Source of the DNA: Treponema sp.
GTDB lineage: Bacteria > Spirochaetota > Spirochaetia > Treponematales > Breznakiellaceae
NCBI GenBank assembly: GCA_031276685.1
Contig: JAISMQ010000241.1
Coordinates: forward strand, 1-6,071
Reading direction: 5' to 3'
Length of the DNA: 6,071 bases
Below, piece after piece: positions 5,943 to 6,071 of the stretch; position 1 is the stretch's first letter, and each line of letters begins with the position of its first letter. The position numbers and the translations under genes were made by a program. The notes below the pieces were generated by a model. That model did no database searches and was not told the DNA's origin. It saw only the letters and a program-made list of their open reading frames with translations.

Positions 5943-6071
5943 TTATTTTTTTACGGGCAGCAGCGGCCAGGGCCCCGTCTCTTCGCCCAGGCGCTGCGGC
6001 AGCGCAGCGGAAATCGCCTCATGGCCCGCAAGGTAGGAGCCGGGGAGGAAGACTATCGGGACTACGCGATC
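5943..6071 (-). CDS. Unrecognised protein, C-terminal fragment
   Basis: An open minus-strand frame enters from the right edge and ends at a TAA (5945-5943), giving the last 42 residues of a protein. It reads from DRVVPIVFLPGSYLAG through ALPQRLGEETGPWPLLP and ends PVKK. The composition and codon use resemble the neighbouring genes, and the opposite-strand reading is not convincing, so I take it as real. VVPIVFLPGSYLAG looks like a buried beta strand followed by a loop, as in many alpha/beta enzymes. The family is not recognisable from this tail. It lies upstream of the acyl-CoA synthetase gene on the same strand with a 120-base gap, so cotranscription is possible but the two inverted repeats between them argue for separate control. 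A GCGCTGC-G-GCAGCGC palindrome at 5991-6005 lies inside it. Confidence 0.6.
   Translation of the reverse strand, partial: DRVVPIVFLPGSYLAGHEAISAALPQRLGEETGPWPLLPVKK

Noticed and set aside
5991..6005. GCGCTGC-G-GCAGCGC palindrome
   Set aside because: It lies inside coding sequence of high GC, has a one-base centre, and no second copy is visible in the window.
5821..6036. Plus-strand open frame at the right end
   Set aside because: It is antisense to the synthetase leader and to the more convincing minus-strand C-terminal fragment.

Overview
The window is bacterial chromosome, fairly GC-rich apart from one AT-richer gene. It looks like core metabolism and transport rather than an accessory island. 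I see no transposase, integrase, phage gene, CRISPR array, tRNA or rRNA. Spacing is tight, with short overlaps and Shine-Dalgarno sites of the GGAGG type. The taxon cannot be fixed from the sequence. A free-living or gut-associated anaerobe, possibly a spirochaete, is only a weak impression.

Layout, left to right. At 1-95 is the start of an unrecognised minus-strand gene. A divergent intergenic region (96-255) holds a plausible plus-strand promoter and a small dyad. A probable plus-strand operon follows: an AdhR/NmlR-like MerR regulator (256-681), a CorA divalent-cation channel (681-1664) whose start overlaps the regulator's stop, and a two-domain Sua5-type threonylcarbamoyl-AMP synthase (1687-2712). 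The sua5 gene meets the minus-strand mntP manganese-exporter gene (2709-3275) tail to tail, and the two stop codons share a TTAA. A compact divergent region (3276-3376) separates mntP from a plus-strand TVP38/TMEM64 (DedA-superfamily) membrane protein gene (3377-4087). That gene converges on a minus-strand long-chain acyl-CoA synthetase gene (4125-5822). Upstream of the synthetase is a 120-base gap with two inverted repeats, and then the last 42 codons of another unrecognised minus-strand gene (5943-6071).

Functionally, two divalent-metal transporters (CorA for Mg/Co uptake, MntP for Mn efflux) lie near each other but in different transcription units. Sua5 serves tRNA t6A modification. The acyl-CoA synthetase and the TVP38-type protein are both linked to lipids or membranes. 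No single pathway joins them.

I found no convincing new multi-gene system. The observations most worth following are small: a pair of tandem 17-base palindromes inside sua5 that keep both base pairing and reading frame, a long hairpin just upstream of the acyl-CoA synthetase, and the translational coupling of a cysteine-containing MerR regulator to CorA.
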